Positions 16,879 to 24,452 of a stretch of DNA of 35,315 nt are shown piece after piece; positions within the stretch are counted from its first letter, which is position 1; the number at the start of each line of letters is the position of its first letter. Made by a program: the position numbers and the translations under genes. The stretch comes from CAYYOS01 sp964473355 (GTDB lineage Bacteria; Pseudomonadota; Gammaproteobacteria; Burkholderiales; REEB80): NCBI GenBank assembly GCA_964473355.1, contig CAYYOS010000005.1, forward strand, positions 1 to 35,315, written 5' to 3'. The notes beneath the pieces were generated by a model. That model saw only the letters and a program-made list of their open reading frames with translations, was not told the origin of the DNA and did not search any database.

Positions 16879-17859
16879 TCAGGCCACGGACAACTCCGAC
16901 CCCGCATTTACACCCAACCAAAACCCCATATCCTTTTCAAGGAATTCATCCACCGGCATGTAGTGGGATCCATCACAGGAAAAAGTTAATCCCACCATGC
17001 CATTCATAATATTTACTGAACTTGATCGCAGATAAATGGTTTCGTCGGCGAATCGTAGCGCTTTAAATTGTTGGAAGGTTTTTATAATTTTTTCCGGAGA
17101 AGTTTTCGCGTCCACCGGATAAACGTGCACGGGGTAGGCAAGGCACAGCTCGGGATCGACAATTTCTTCCACGCTGTGGATACGATAATTGTAGGGATCT
17201 TCAAGCAACCAAAAAGAGCAGCGTCCGCTGGAAAAATGAATTTTACAGTGAAATATGCCGTGACCGCGCATCAGCCGATCTATGCGGTCCAGCACAGCAT
17301 CGATGTGTTCGTCGAAGAGGCTTTGCGTTCGGCTTTGCATAAAAACCGTGCTGCGTACCCCGGGGTCGCCGCGAAACTGCTGCCACTTTAACGCAGGCGC
17401 CACCGTCCCCTGGGGGTTAACTAAATCGGCTAAGGCGAAATCTGCGGCTATAAAACCCAACAACCGCCGGTTACCGTCTACCACTGCTTGTAGGGCCGTC
17501 ACGCACTCGGTACGCGCATACATGCTAAGGTAAACCGACGACAACATGATCCCGCGGAAGGGCAGGTGGTTTTTAAGATAGGGTCGTTGCGATAAATCCT
17601 TGCCTCGCCAAGAAGGATCCACCTTATCGGCCTGGACCATCGAAGAGACTTCTATGCCATTTACGTCCCAGGCGTAGAGCAGGTGGCAATGGGGCACGGA
17701 ACTAATGCTTTTAATGAGTGCATTATCGAGTTGATCTGCATCATCCCAGCACAGTGCGCATTGCTCTGAGATTTTAGCCAAGGGGGCGCTGACAGCGTCT
17801 GCCAATGCTGCTTTGGTAGCCAGAATGGTATGCTGTAAATCGGTCATGAGGTCATCCAT
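16879..17859 (-). CDS. Cytoplasmic PDC/dCache-like sensor domain protein
   Basis: A 326-residue protein without signal peptide or membrane helix. The segment DVNGIEVSSMVQADKVDPSW, then GKDLSQRPYLK and SVYLSMYARTECVTALQAV, resembles the ligand-binding face of PDC (double Cache) sensor domains; the later GFIAADFALADLV fits the membrane-distal strand. No kinase, GGDEF, EAL or methyl-accepting region is attached, so it would act as a free sensor or a subunit. An alternative start is Met5 (17847). It is followed on the same strand by the GT2 and precedes a tandem repeat. Function unknown. Confidence 0.72.
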   Translation of the reverse strand: MDDLMTDLQHTILATKAALADAVSAPLAKISEQCALCWDDADQLDNALIKSISSVPHCHLLYAWDVNGIEVSSMVQADKVDPSWRGKDLSQRPYLKNHLPFRGIMLSSVYLSMYARTECVTALQAVVDGNRRLLGFIAADFALADLVNPQGTVAPALKWQQFRGDPGVRSTVFMQSRTQSLFDEHIDAVLDRIDRLMRGHGIFHCKIHFSSGRCSFWLLEDPYNYRIHSVEEIVDPELCLAYPVHVYPVDAKTSPEKIIKTFQQFKALRFADETIYLRSSSVNIMNGMVGLTFSCDGSHYMPVDEFLEKDMGFWLGVNAGSELSVA

Positions 17860-17894
17860 GCAATTGCTATGCCCAATTTTATTGAATTACTAGC

Positions 17895-17931
17895 GTTTAT
17901 ATCACAGCTTTATGACCCGAAGTTTATATCA
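17895..17931. repeat. Direct repeat GTTTATATCA upstream of the PDC-sensor gene
   Basis: GTTTATATCA occurs at 17895-17904 and 17922-17931, 27 bp apart start to start, within the 138-bp gap upstream of the minus-strand sensor gene. Read on the minus strand each copy contains TATAAA, so they could be tandem -10 elements or operator half-sites. Confidence 0.5.
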
Positions 17932-17997
17932 TGGGCCAATAAGTTCGGCACCCGATAGCGGCGAATTCGGGGCCTAATCGGTGCTGGCTGCTAGCGC

Positions 17998-18891
17998 TTA
18001 TCGAGGGGGCGTTGCTTTATAAGTTTGTTCAAGAACAGCCCGCGCCGCTGGATTCAAACTGGGATTGCTTAGCGCCTGGCGTACCAACTTGACACCATTT
18101 AATATCGCAGTCTGATATTGCGCATCGTCGCTAAGAAAACCCAGGCGTTTAGCGTCGCCGGGTAGATATACGCGCTCGGCTACGCATTGGACCGCTACCT
18201 CGTCCGCTTGCTGGAATTGATGATCGTGCATTCGAATATAACTAAGCGGGGCCGCTAAATAGCCGAGACTGCCTTTTGCCAGTAGCCGTAACCACAAAGC
18301 GAGGTCCGCTAGGCACGTGTATTGGCGCTGCTCAATACAAAATAAAGTACCGCCAAGCAGATCAATATCAGACTTGCGGAACATGGTAGCGCTGGGTTCA
18401 CCAACCAGATTCACGCTGCGCAATAAAAGGTGATTGGCGAAAGACTTGCCATCTAGGATGGAATCCTTTTCTGCAAGCGCTTGCGTCGCTGCGGAATCCG
18501 GAAGAATTTTACCGCCTTCATCAATAATTTGACGACGACTACAAACTAGCGTTAAGCGTTCACCAAATTTCTCAAAGGCCGCAACCATTTTTTCTACACA
18601 TTCCGGGTGCAAGAGATCGTCATGATTTAAAAATTTGAGATACTTGCCACGCGCCAGGGAATAGCAGCGTGCGAAATTTCCGTGAAAGCCTAAAGCCGGT
18701 TGGTTGCGAAAATAACGTATCTTAACGTCGCCATACGTGCCTACCAGCACCTTTACATCTTCGTTATCCGAATCATCACAGACAATGATCTCGAAGTCGA
18801 CCGAAACCTGGGCCAGAGCGCTGGCCAGCGCAGCGCCAAAAAAACGCGGGCTGCGCACAGGCATCAGTACTGAGACTAAGGGTGAATCCAC
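17998..18891 (-). CDS. Family 2 glycosyltransferase
   Basis: A 297-residue GT-A fold enzyme. SVLMPVRSPRFFGAALASAL opens the nucleotide-binding region, followed by FEIIVCDDSDNED and the metal-binding LKFLNHDDLLHPECVEK, with HDD as the DxD-like motif. These are typical of GT2 enzymes that extend cell-surface glycans from nucleotide sugars. No membrane helices. The start is GTG at 18891, sharing one base with the stop of the SRPBCC gene upstream (TAGTG), so translation is probably coupled. Donor and acceptor are unknown. Confidence 0.9.
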   Translation of the reverse strand: MDSPLVSVLMPVRSPRFFGAALASALAQVSVDFEIIVCDDSDNEDVKVLVGTYGDVKIRYFRNQPALGFHGNFARCYSLARGKYLKFLNHDDLLHPECVEKMVAAFEKFGERLTLVCSRRQIIDEGGKILPDSAATQALAEKDSILDGKSFANHLLLRSVNLVGEPSATMFRKSDIDLLGGTLFCIEQRQYTCLADLALWLRLLAKGSLGYLAAPLSYIRMHDHQFQQADEVAVQCVAERVYLPGDAKRLGFLSDDAQYQTAILNGVKLVRQALSNPSLNPAARAVLEQTYKATPPR

Positions 18892-19370
18892 TAGTAGTTT
18901 TTAACTTCAAGCAGGTGAGCATTTAATAAATAAGCCAACCCTTGAGCGCCCCAATTCATAATGACGTCATGGTTCCAGCGCACGACACCGCCAAAAAAGG
19001 GCGCAATAGCATTGATCCACCTACCCGTGGTGCGCACCTGCCAGTCGTAGGTGATCAGGGTGTTGCCAGAACGCGAGTCCAACTTCCAACAGCCCGTGCC
19101 TTGTACTCCACCGCTTGCGGCCCCACCCAATTCTACGATGGGCTGAACTTTAAGCGCACGCATGTCAAATTCTAATGTATACGGCAACACACTGCGCCAA
19201 GCGTAACGCCGTACGTTACCTATGCCATTACTGTCGCCAGGCTCAATCTCTGAAACCTTCAAAACCCCGCGCCACCATGTTGGCCAGTTTGTAGAATCAA
19301 CAATAGCATCCCACACAGCCTGTTGAGGGGCCGAAATAACCCATGTCGAAAAGAAGTGGTATTTAGGCAT
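18891..19370 (-). CDS. SRPBCC (START/polyketide-cyclase-like) family protein
   Basis: A 159-residue single-domain protein with the helix-grip pattern: FSTWVISAPQQAVWDAIVDS, WPTWWRGVLKVSEIEPGD, then beta strands ending in GTGCWKLDSRSGNTLITYDW, and a long C-terminal helix (WNHDVIMNWGAQGLAYLLNAHL). SRPBCC domains bind hydrophobic ligands; no specific substrate can be inferred. Coupled to the GT2 by a TAGTG overlap. Its ATG at 19368-19370 lies only three bases from the tandem TTCAG box, which would fall in its 5' leader. Confidence 0.88.
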   Translation of the reverse strand: MPKYHFFSTWVISAPQQAVWDAIVDSTNWPTWWRGVLKVSEIEPGDSNGIGNVRRYAWRSVLPYTLEFDMRALKVQPIVELGGAASGGVQGTGCWKLDSRSGNTLITYDWQVRTTGRWINAIAPFFGGVVRWNHDVIMNWGAQGLAYLLNAHLLEVKNY

Positions 19371-19373
19371 TTG

Positions 19374-19405
19374 TTCAGCGTCTATTCAGGTGAGGCTCTT
19401 AAAAT
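19374..19405 (+). promoter_or_regulatory. Tandem TTCAG box and -10 upstream of the His-rich exported protein
   Basis: TTCAG (19374-19378) and TTCAG (19385-19389) lie 11 bp apart with CGTC after the first copy. A -10-like TAAAAT (19400-19405) starts 10 bp after the second copy, so the box covers the expected -35. A matching site occurs at 19818-19850. Confidence 0.5.
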
Positions 19406-19454
19406 AACAACTAATTCTTGTGGTTTGTTTGTTTCATTACTTAAGGAGAATGTC

Positions 19455-19814
19455 ATGGTACCAAAAATTCTTTCCCGCTTAGCATTAGTTTCTGTGTTTG
19501 CTGTGGCTGCCTTACCGCTTTCAGTTCATGCCGAAGATGAAAAGGAAAAGCATGGCGCTTATCGTTATCGGCAACATGATTTTGACAGCCGCCATGATCG
19601 TTTTCACGACCGCTATCAGGATCGCCATAGCCGGTGGCATCACAGAAATCAACCCACTCACCCGTTTTATTATCGGCATGATAACCGCCCCTATCGGCAT
19701 TATGATGGCTACACTTATTATCAGCCCTACGTAAATAGTTATTACCAACAACGTAACGATGGGTGCAGCTTTATTTATGATTTTTACGGAAGAATAGTGC
19801 TAGTTTGTAACTAG
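19455..19814 (+). CDS. Small exported His/Tyr/Arg-rich protein
   Basis: 119 residues from ATG 19455, which has a strong Shine-Dalgarno (AAGGAG, 19443-19448); an upstream in-frame start at 19323 would run through the divergent gene and lacks one. The signal peptide is clear (VPKILSRLALVSVFAVAALP, cleavage near SVHA-EDE). The mature part is dominated by His, Arg, Tyr and Asp (repeated RHDRFHDRYQDRHSR-like stretches) and ends with two Cys (GCSFIYDFYGRIVLVCN) that may form a disulfide. No family recognised. The His content suggests metal binding, as inference only. It sits under the first TTCAG box. Confidence 0.82.
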   Translation: MVPKILSRLALVSVFAVAALPLSVHAEDEKEKHGAYRYRQHDFDSRHDRFHDRYQDRHSRWHHRNQPTHPFYYRHDNRPYRHYDGYTYYQPYVNSYYQQRNDGCSFIYDFYGRIVLVCN

Positions 19815-19817
19815 TTA

Positions 19818-19850
19818 TTCAGCGTCGGTTCAGTTGCCCTCAATTATGCT
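19818..19850 (+). promoter_or_regulatory. Second tandem TTCAG box and -10, upstream of the glycine-zipper gene
   Basis: TTCAG (19818-19822) and TTCAG (19829-19833), again 11 bp apart and with CGTC after the first copy. A -10-like TATGCT (19845-19850) starts 11 bp after the second copy. The layout matches the site at 19374-19405. Confidence 0.5.
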
Positions 19851-19857
19851 GGCAACT
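19832..19857. repeat. Inverted repeat AGTTGCC-N12-GGCAACT
   Basis: Seven-bp arms at 19832-19838 and 19851-19857 with a 12-base loop, centred on the -10-like hexamer of the glycine-zipper gene promoter. It could be a second operator or an RNA hairpin; it is not followed by a T-run. Confidence 0.45.
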
Positions 19858-19879
19858 CAACTAACCAAAGGAGATTTAA

Positions 19880-20452
19880 ATGAGTAAAATTAAAAGTAAA
19901 ATCGGTATCGGGGTCTCAACCGCACTATTGTTTGGTTCGGCCGTAGCTAATGATTATGTGGATAACGCCCGAGTGCGCAGCGTTACGCCGGAGTTCCAGC
20001 GCGTTAACGTACCTCGCACAGATTGTTACAACAATTATGATGGCCGTGACACTTATTATAACGAGCGTTCTACCCAAAGAGGTATCGGTGGATCCATTAT
20101 TGGTGGGGTCGCTGGAGCGTTGATTGGTAGCCAAATCGGTAGTGGTAATGGCAACCGTGCGGCCACAGCAGCTGGTGCTATTGCCGGCGCGGTAGTGGGC
20201 GACCGGGTGCAAAACCACCATCGTAATGACGGCTATGTTGTCGCCGGTAATACGCGCGACTGCCGCACTGTCGATTATTGGGAAAATCGTACCACCGGTT
20301 ACCGCGTGCGCTATGAGTATGCGGGCCGCGAGTATACGACCGTGCTACCATATGATCCCGGCCGGAATTTGCAGGTTCGAGTGTCGGTTGAACCGGTGGC
20401 GAATGCGTATTCGACCAGTAACAACCCTTACTCCAGTTATAACCAATGGTAA
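19880..20452 (+). CDS. Exported glycine-zipper (2TM, 17-kDa antigen-like) protein
   Basis: A 190-residue protein with a signal peptide (SKIKSKIGIGVSTALLFGSA, cleavage near AVA-NDY). A glycine-zipper segment (about 69-112) has GIGGSIIGGVAGALIGSQIG and AGAIAGAVVGDRV, the pattern of the Rickettsia 17-kDa/SlyB-like families that insert in the outer membrane. The C-terminal domain has the usual CRTVDYWENRTTGYRVRYEY and YTTVLPYDPG blocks. ATG 19880 has AAAGGAG just upstream. It lies between the second TTCAG box and the PepSY-like gene; an envelope-stress role is plausible but inferred. Confidence 0.88.
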   Translation: MSKIKSKIGIGVSTALLFGSAVANDYVDNARVRSVTPEFQRVNVPRTDCYNNYDGRDTYYNERSTQRGIGGSIIGGVAGALIGSQIGSGNGNRAATAAGAIAGAVVGDRVQNHHRNDGYVVAGNTRDCRTVDYWENRTTGYRVRYEYAGREYTTVLPYDPGRNLQVRVSVEPVANAYSTSNNPYSSYNQW

Positions 20453-20454
20453 AA

Positions 20455-20482
20455 TTGGCTGGCCTTAGTGAGGCCAGCTTCC
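20455..20482 (+). terminator. Hairpin after the glycine-zipper gene (possible terminator or attenuator)
   Basis: GCTGGCCT (20458-20465) pairs perfectly with AGGCCAGC (20471-20478) around a five-base loop, starting six bases after the stop. The plus-strand tail is only TTCCCT, so termination may be partial and allow readthrough into the PepSY gene. The minus-strand tail, AATTTT, is better. Confidence 0.5.
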
Positions 20483-20502
20483 CTAAAATGTTAGGAATTG
20501 CG

Positions 20503-20811
20503 ATGAGACGATTTTTTTTAGGGTTGATGATGATTGCGGCCTTGCCGCTTACCACATGGGCGGGCGAGTATGAAGGTCGGCGCTATTCCCGCCCGGATGA
20601 GCAAAATCCACCCCCGCGGTATGAAAGTGCCCCCCCGCGGTATGCGATTGGGGAGGCCACTGATATGGTTCAACGCCGCACGGGCGGTCGTGTAGTGGGT
20701 GCCAATCCGGTTAATGTGCAAGGCCGGGGATCGTATCGCATGAAAGTGCTGACGCCGCAAGGCGAAGTACGCATACTTCATGTTAATCCCGCGACCGGTG
20801 ACTTAGAATAA
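20503..20811 (+). CDS. Small exported PepSY-like protein
   Basis: 102 residues from ATG 20503 (AGGA seven bases upstream; in-frame ATG 20488 is an alternative). The signal peptide MRRFFLGLMMIAALPLTTWA is clear. The mature protein has a Pro/Arg-rich segment with a near-repeat (PPPRYESAPPRYA), then a C-terminal part (IGEATDMVQRRTGGRVVGAN and RMKVLTPQGEVRILHVNPATG) that fits a PepSY domain. PepSY proteins often sit beside PhoP/PhoQ-like systems in betaproteobacteria and may modulate the sensor, as inference. The response regulator starts 76 bp downstream. Confidence 0.85.
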   Translation: MRRFFLGLMMIAALPLTTWAGEYEGRRYSRPDEQNPPPRYESAPPRYAIGEATDMVQRRTGGRVVGANPVNVQGRGSYRMKVLTPQGEVRILHVNPATGDLE

Positions 20812-20825
20812 GCGCCAAAGTGCCC

Positions 20826-20848
20826 CGGGGGGGCGGAAGCACCCCCCG
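20826..20848 (+). promoter_or_regulatory. GC-rich hairpin in the leader of the response-regulator gene
   Basis: A stem of C/G runs (20826-20834 with 20839-20848, one bulged A) is closed by a GGAA loop between the PepSY stop and the regulator start. No T-run follows. It could attenuate or protect the message. Confidence 0.4.
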
Positions 20849-20887
20849 TGAGTTCGCTTGTCGCCGCAAAAAGAAGATAATCTCGGC

Positions 20888-21559
20888 ATGCGCATTCTTA
20901 TCATAGAAGACGAAGAGGGATTACGGACTCAGGTCCAATCACAGCTTCGCGCCGAGGGCTACGAAGTCGACGGCGCCAAAGAAGGCAAAGAAGGTTTATA
21001 TTTAGCGACAGAATTTCCCTATGATGCGGCCATAGTCGATCTTGGCCTGCCCAATCTTTCCGGCATTGAAGTCATCCGGCGCTTGCGCGCACAAGGAAAA
21101 ACCCTACCCGTTTTGATTTTAACTGCGCGCAGCCGTTGGCAGGAAAAAGTTGAAGGCTTAGAGTCGGGCGCGGATGACTATCTGGTCAAACCGTTTCAAA
21201 TGGAGGAATTCCTGGCGCGCGTTAAAGCATTGTTACGCCGTGCTGCAGGTAGCTCCAGCGCGCAAATGACGTGCGGTCCGATTACCCTAGACACGCTTTC
21301 GCAGAAAGTCAGTGTTAATGGCAGTGAAATCGAACTCACCGGTTTTGAGTACCGTTTGCTGGAATATTTGATGCGCCACCGAACGAAGGTCGTTTCAAAA
21401 AGCGAGCTCACCGATTATCTTTATGCACACGACGATGATCGCGATAGTAATACCTTGGAAGTTTTTATCGGCCGCTTGAGGCGCAAGCTCGATCCCGAAG
21501 GCGGGATGCAACCAATAGAAACGCTGCGCGGCCGCGGTTATCGGTTTAATTTAGACTAG
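20888..21559 (+). CDS. PhoP-like OmpR-family response regulator
   Basis: 223 residues from ATG 20888, which gives the normal MRILIIEDEEGLR start; an upstream in-frame start adds ten unlike residues. The receiver has acidic Glu7-Asp8, the phosphoacceptor Asp51 in AAIVDLGLPNLSG, Thr in LILTARSRWQEKVEGLESGADD and Lys in YLVKPFQ. That block is close to PhoP of Pseudomonas and Xanthomonas. The C-terminal winged helix (about 130-222) has ELTGFEYRLLEYLM and RDSNTLEVFIGRLRRKLD. It pairs with the kinase four bases downstream. Likely target sites: the tandem TTCAG boxes at 19374 and 19818. Confidence 0.92.
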   Translation: MRILIIEDEEGLRTQVQSQLRAEGYEVDGAKEGKEGLYLATEFPYDAAIVDLGLPNLSGIEVIRRLRAQGKTLPVLILTARSRWQEKVEGLESGADDYLVKPFQMEEFLARVKALLRRAAGSSSAQMTCGPITLDTLSQKVSVNGSEIELTGFEYRLLEYLMRHRTKVVSKSELTDYLYAHDDDRDSNTLEVFIGRLRRKLDPEGGMQPIETLRGRGYRFNLD

Positions 21560-21563
21560 AGCC

Positions 21564-22895
21564 ATGTCGCTAAACGCCCGTATCTTGTTTTCAGCGACCT
21601 TAGTAGTAATGATATTTATCGGCTTAACGGGATTTGCCTTGGAATCGGCATTTCGCGATAGCGCCGCTGCGGCGCGCCGCGATCGTCTCGAGGGGCAATT
21701 GTATTTATTATTAGCCGAAGCGGAAGTCGCGGAAGACGGCCGACTCGAAATGCCCGCTAATCCCACCGAGGCGAGGCTCACTCTGCCGGGTTCAGGCTTG
21801 TATGCGCAGATTTCTGATGCCCAGCAGCAAGTTGTTTGGCGGTCCCCCTCTACGTTGGGCTTGGCTATCCCCTTTCATTTCAAACTTAATCCCGGGCAAA
21901 GTTATTTTCAAGAAGTAGAAAACAGCCGCGGCCAAACCTTCTTTATCTTTAGCCTGGGCATTAATTGGTCCACCACGCTTAAGCAATACCGATTTACCTT
22001 TACCATTAGCGAAGATTTAAAAGAATTTAACGCCACGCTGGCCCGCTACCGGAAAAGCTTATGGGGCTGGTTGGGTGCAATGGCAGTGTTATTGCTATTT
22101 GTGCAGGCGGCGATTTTGCGCTGGGGTTTGCGCCCATTGCGGCGCGTGGCAGTAGAACTTGCCGCCATTGAAGAAGGTAAGCGCTTGAGCCTAGAGGGCA
22201 CCTACCCAAAGGAATTGGCGCGTTTAACCGACAATATCAATTCCCTCATCACCCAAGAACGAGCGCAGCAAACGCGTTATCGGAATGCTTTAGGAGATCT
22301 TGCCCACAGCTTAAAGACCCCTTTGGCGGTATTGCACGCGACGGTAGCCAGCTTACAAATCGATGCACAAGCTAAAAAAGCCATAGACGAGGAAGTGCTG
22401 CGCATGAACAATCTAGTGGAGCACCAATTGCAGCGCGCCGCTACAGCAGGCGCTTCGCGGTTGGCCACACCCATTGTCATTGCCCCCGTCGCAGAAAAAA
22501 TCATTAAGTCTTTAAACAAAATTCACGATAAACGCGAGGTGCTTAGAAGAATTCAAACCGGGGCTTATTTTCGCGGCAACGAAGGCGACTTAATGGAGTT
22601 GCTGGGAAATTTGTTGGATAACGCCTATAAATGGGCGCGCACTAAAGTGTCTGTGGAAATTACCTATGCGCACGGGAAACTTAGCTTGCTCGTGGAGGAC
22701 GATGGCCCGGGTATTGTTGCGGAAGATGCCGCGCGTATCATGCAACGCGGCGAACGAGCGGATTCAGCCACGCCGGGGCATGGGTTGGGGCTGGCCATTG
22801 TGCAGGATATTGTTCAGGCCTACGGGGGTGAAATTGAAATTAGTGGAAGCAAATTAGGCGGTTCGCGTGTAAGCGTGAGTTTTACCCAGCGCTAG
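21564..22895 (+). CDS. PhoQ-like membrane sensor histidine kinase
   Basis: A 443-residue kinase with two membrane helices (about 8-28 and 166-188) around a ~135-residue periplasmic sensor, then HAMP-like linker, DHp and ATPase domains. The H-box ALGDLAHSLKTPLAVL has His248, and DLAHSLKTPLA is the PhoQ-type form. N-box ELLGNLLDNAYKWA (345-358), G1 VEDDGPGI (377-384), G2 GHGLGLAI (405-412). PhoQ kinases sense low Mg2+, acidity or cationic peptides. The periplasmic part is only mildly acidic here, so the signal is uncertain. Operonic with the response regulator. Confidence 0.92.
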   Translation: MSLNARILFSATLVVMIFIGLTGFALESAFRDSAAAARRDRLEGQLYLLLAEAEVAEDGRLEMPANPTEARLTLPGSGLYAQISDAQQQVVWRSPSTLGLAIPFHFKLNPGQSYFQEVENSRGQTFFIFSLGINWSTTLKQYRFTFTISEDLKEFNATLARYRKSLWGWLGAMAVLLLFVQAAILRWGLRPLRRVAVELAAIEEGKRLSLEGTYPKELARLTDNINSLITQERAQQTRYRNALGDLAHSLKTPLAVLHATVASLQIDAQAKKAIDEEVLRMNNLVEHQLQRAATAGASRLATPIVIAPVAEKIIKSLNKIHDKREVLRRIQTGAYFRGNEGDLMELLGNLLDNAYKWARTKVSVEITYAHGKLSLLVEDDGPGIVAEDAARIMQRGERADSATPGHGLGLAIVQDIVQAYGGEIEISGSKLGGSRVSVSFTQR

Positions 22896-22959
22896 TTGTT
22901 ATACGGCAAGCGTGAAGCGCGTCTGGCGAACTGGGCGGCGAGAGCGAATGTAGGTTTGC

Positions 22960-23282
22960 CTAAGGATCCACGTCGCTTTGGCCAGATTCTTTGCTGGGGG
23001 TGAGGTTTTCGTCGTGCTGGATAATTGCGGAACGTAAATCCAGTAGCGCGTCGTGCAATGCCGCTAAGGTATCGCTAGCTTCAGTCTCACAAAGGGCGCG
23101 GATGCGCTTTCCAGCTCAATATTGAGGGCGCAGGCTTGGCCGGTGGGGTCTATGATGCCCGGTGCCAGTTTAGTGTGTGCCGCGAGTGCCTTGGCGTGAT
23201 TGGTAAAAAAGGCTAGGTCATCGACGTTTACAGGCCCAGCCAAAGCTGCTTGAAGACGCTCATAAAGCTCTGGTAATTTCAT
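22960..23282 (-). pseudogene. Small conserved-looking gene broken by a frameshift
   Basis: The frame from ATG 23282 reads MKLPELYERLQAALAGPVNV and onward to CALNIELESA, then breaks off at a stop at 23064-23066. The adjacent frame continues as protein-like sequence: RALCETEASDTLAALHDALL, then DLRSAIIQHDENLTPSKESG, ending at TAG (22960-22962). Joining them near 23103-23115 gives a ~107-residue, mostly helical soluble protein. The frame change equals one missing base (or two extra). It may be a real mutation or a sequencing error. No family recognised. The flank 22896-22959 shows nothing. Confidence 0.6.
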
Positions 23283-23377
23283 ACTGGGCCTTTGTCGAGA
23301 ATATCGCTATTCTATGCTCTTTTGGATTTTGTTCTAGCCGGATACACTTACCAAATTGCTAGAGATGAGGGACCGCC

Positions 23378-23749
23378 ATGCCACCCGAACCACTCACCAT
23401 TGAAAACACCGCGCGCGATTTAAGCCTGGAAAAAAATTGGACTACTGCAGTGTATGCGCTGCAAGCGTTAGCCATCATATTAGGCATAACCTATCTCGTG
23501 GCTATTATTATCAATTACATCAAAATTGATGACGTGCGCGGCACCTGGCTGGAATCGCATTTTCGCTGGCAAATACGTACGTTCTGGTATAGCGTCCTGT
23601 GGGCTGTGATAGGGGGTTTAACCGTTTTTATTTTTGTGGGTTTTGTTATTTTAGGTGTCGCCTCGGTGTGGGTGATCTATCGCGTTATTAAAGGCTGGAT
23701 GCGTTTGAGCGAAAATAAGCCTATGTATCCCGAAACCAGCGTTAATTAA
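23378..23749 (+). CDS. Small integral membrane protein (DUF4870/Tic20-like)
   Basis: 123 residues with three predicted helices (about 26-48, 68-90 and 90-104, the last two nearly continuous). The segment DVRGTWLESHFRWQIRTFWY between helices 1 and 2 and the terminal VIYRVIKGWMRLSENKPMY are typical of the DUF4870-like group. No function established. ATG 23378 follows a GAGG at modest spacing. It ends five bases before the HAD gene, suggesting an operon with the phosphatase and possibly coq7. Confidence 0.85.
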   Translation: MPPEPLTIENTARDLSLEKNWTTAVYALQALAIILGITYLVAIIINYIKIDDVRGTWLESHFRWQIRTFWYSVLWAVIGGLTVFIFVGFVILGVASVWVIYRVIKGWMRLSENKPMYPETSVN

Positions 23750-23754
23750 CGCCG

Positions 23755-24438
23755 ATGCTCAAAGCAAAACTCGAAGCGGTAATTTTGGATGTTGATGGGA
23801 CGCTCATTGACAGTAACGATGCACACGCGCATGCGTGGGTTGAGGCATTCGGTGAGTTTGGTTCGAAGGTGAGTTTTGAGAAAGTGCGGCCTTTAATTGG
23901 CATGGGCGGGGATAATTTAATGCCGCTGGCCAGCGGACTGCAATCGCAAAGCGAATTAGGTAAAAAAATAGAGGAACGTCGTGGCGAAATATTTATTGAG
24001 AAATATCTCGCTAAATTAAAACCTTTTCCGCGCAGCCGGGATTTGCTCTGTGAGATGCAAAAAGCCGGTCTGGAGCTCGTCGTTGCCAGCTCCAGCGGCA
24101 AAGATGGATTAAAGCGGCTATTGGAGCAGGCCGGCGTCGCCGATTTAATCCAAGAAAAAACCTCAGCGGACGACGCCAAAAATTCCAAACCCGATCCCGA
24201 CATCGTGAAAGCGGCACTGCAGAAAAGCGGTCGAGCAGCGCGTAGCGCGATCATGTTGGGCGACACACCTTATGACGTCAGCGCGGCGGCATTGAGCGGT
24301 GTGGCCTGTGTCGCGCTACGTTGCGGAGGCTGGGGTGATGACGCCCTGGCGGGGGCCGTAGAGATCTACGATAACCCTGCGCATTTGCTGGAAAATTTCC
24401 AACGCTCCATTTTTGCTCGCGCCCGCGAGCAAAAATAA
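23755..24438 (+). CDS. HAD-superfamily phosphatase (beta-phosphoglucomutase/Gph-like)
   Basis: A 227-residue HAD hydrolase, subfamily IA. Motif I is VILDVDGTLIDSND with nucleophile and acid/base Asp, followed by a helical cap (about 25-90), motif II VVASSSGKDGL, motif III Lys near SKPDPDIVKAAL and motif IV MLGDTPYDVSAA. Likely acts on a small phosphorylated metabolite; phosphoglycolate or sugar phosphates are common in this group, but the sequence does not decide. Fourteen bases precede coq7. Confidence 0.9.
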   Translation: MLKAKLEAVILDVDGTLIDSNDAHAHAWVEAFGEFGSKVSFEKVRPLIGMGGDNLMPLASGLQSQSELGKKIEERRGEIFIEKYLAKLKPFPRSRDLLCEMQKAGLELVVASSSGKDGLKRLLEQAGVADLIQEKTSADDAKNSKPDPDIVKAALQKSGRAARSAIMLGDTPYDVSAAALSGVACVALRCGGWGDDALAGAVEIYDNPAHLLENFQRSIFARAREQK

Positions 24439-24452
24439 GTACTATCATTACT

